Of a stretch of DNA of 5,775 nt, positions 5,497-5,775 are shown piece after piece. The stretch's first letter is position 1. Each line of letters opens with the position of its first letter. A program made the translations under genes and the position numbers. The stretch covers positions 1 to 5,775 of the forward strand of contig JAISAR010000080.1 of assembly GCA_031266615.1 (NCBI GenBank). Reading direction: 5' to 3'. The DNA is from Rickettsiales bacterium. GTDB taxonomy: Bacteria > Pseudomonadota > Alphaproteobacteria > Rickettsiales > Anaplasmataceae. Below the pieces are notes generated by a model that did no database searches, was not told where the DNA came from, and saw nothing but the letters and a program-made list of their open reading frames with translations.

Positions 5497-5519
5497 GCGT
5501 CACGCGCTGGAATGACACC
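5497..5519 (-). repeat. Fragment of a Wolbachia-type dispersed palindromic repeat
   Basis: The minus strand reads GGTGTCATTCCAGCGCGTGA then CGC. From memory, this is the left half of a frequent Wolbachia intergenic palindrome in which the right half would be CGCTGGAATGAC. Here the right half is replaced by CTTGTATTTTTGTGG, so the palindrome is broken. The fragment lies upstream of the ankyrin gene. The family assignment is from recall and was not searched. Confidence 0.45.
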
Positions 5520-5575
5520 ACTTGTTGTAAAAATAAATGTTTGTTTATGAATTGCTTTAATATTTACTAAATGGG

Positions 5576-5775
5576 AAAAAAAGACAAAAGAAGCCCCGGT
5601 CAATATCTATTTTTAGTATTGGCGTTTTTTAAAGTCCTAAATGCTGCAATTTAGCTACTTTTAAACTGCAACAGACCCTTAGCTTAAGCGCTAAGAAACT
5701 TACTAAGCAGAAAAAAAGACAAAAGAGTCCCGTGGTAGAAGTTGCTCACTCTCTAATCCTGCAAATTGGCGTACT
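5576..5775 (+). repeat. Two partial tandem copies of an intergenic repeat, running off the window
   Basis: AAAAAAAGACAAAAGA occurs exactly at 5576-5591 and 5711-5726, 135 bases apart. Each is followed by a similar C-rich patch (AGCCCCGG and GTCCCGTGG) and later by ATTGGCGT (5618-5625 and 5765-5772). The order AGACAA-AGA then TTGGCGT is the same as in copies A and B, which suggests a shared core with different inserts. The 360-bp stretch 5416-5775 otherwise contains no convincing gene. Confidence 0.55.
5645..5695. other. Two small inverted repeats inside the tandem repeat region
   Basis: TGCAATTTA (5645-5653) pairs with TAAACTGCA (5662-5670) with one mismatch. CTTAGC (5678-5683) pairs perfectly with GCTAAG (5690-5695) across a loop that shares the overlapping palindrome GCTTAAGC (5682-5689). 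Neither is followed by a T run. They are probably structural parts of the repeat and not gene terminators. Confidence 0.35.

Noticed and set aside
5412..5603. Minus-strand 63-codon open frame overlapping the ankyrin start by four bases
   Set aside because: The middle of the frame translates the dispersed repeat fragment (GVIPARDAC) and the 5' part lies in the tandem repeat; no ribosome binding site supports its start. The GTGA overlap with the ankyrin GTG appears incidental.
5571..5652. ATG-initiated 27-codon hydrophobic frame (MGKKDKRSPGQYLFLVLAFF...)
   Set aside because: It falls inside the tandem repeat, the second copy does not preserve it, and there is no ribosome binding site.
1..5775. 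CRISPR array, insertion sequence, phage or toxin-antitoxin system
   Set aside because: No regularly spaced direct repeats, no transposase or phage structural genes, and no recognisable toxin or antitoxin; the ankyrin and WEIV genes alone do not establish a prophage region.

Overview
The window looks like a piece of a Wolbachia chromosome (Rickettsiales, Anaplasmataceae). The reasons are the AT-rich base composition, single housekeeping genes separated by repeat-laden spacers, tRNAs without an encoded CCA end, a compact alphaproteobacterial RNase D, an ankyrin-repeat gene with a C-terminal membrane anchor, and intergenic fragments such as GTCATTCCAGCGCGTGACGC, which resemble dispersed Wolbachia repeats as I remember them. 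The species and strain assignment is inference; no search was run.

Layout. 1-233: a degenerate intergenic element (copy A, 29-217) next to the 3' end of tRNA-Gly(GCC) (235-307, minus). The tRNA has a near-consensus sigma70-type promoter and is divergent from rnd (RNase D, 448-1068, plus). Next come trxA (thioredoxin, 1178-1501) with its own likely promoter, and a CAU-anticodon tRNA (1544-1617, best read as tRNA-Ile2) whose predicted promoter begins at the trxA stop codon. A UvrD/PcrA-type helicase gene (1777-3693) follows. These genes form a housekeeping block for RNA 3' processing, thiol redox, translation and DNA repair.

The second part is accessory in character. 3694-4040 has no recognisable gene: it holds copy B of the same element as copy A in the opposite orientation (3724-3901), then a very AT-rich promoter region. 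4041-4568 encodes an unrecognised 175-residue acidic protein with two WEIV motifs. It converges on an ankyrin-repeat/transmembrane gene (4714-5415, minus), and the 145-bp gap between their stop codons carries a long inverted repeat (4598-4685). 5416-5775 has no convincing gene: it contains a 16-bp perfect palindrome, a half-palindromic repeat fragment, and two partial tandem copies of another repeat that shares short blocks with copies A and B. The window ends inside one of these.

No complete mobile element, CRISPR array or recognisable defence or secretion system is present. The most interesting material is the repeated spacer element, which looks as if it once had protein-coding character, and the convergent pair of possible host-facing genes (the WEIV protein and the membrane-anchored ankyrin protein).
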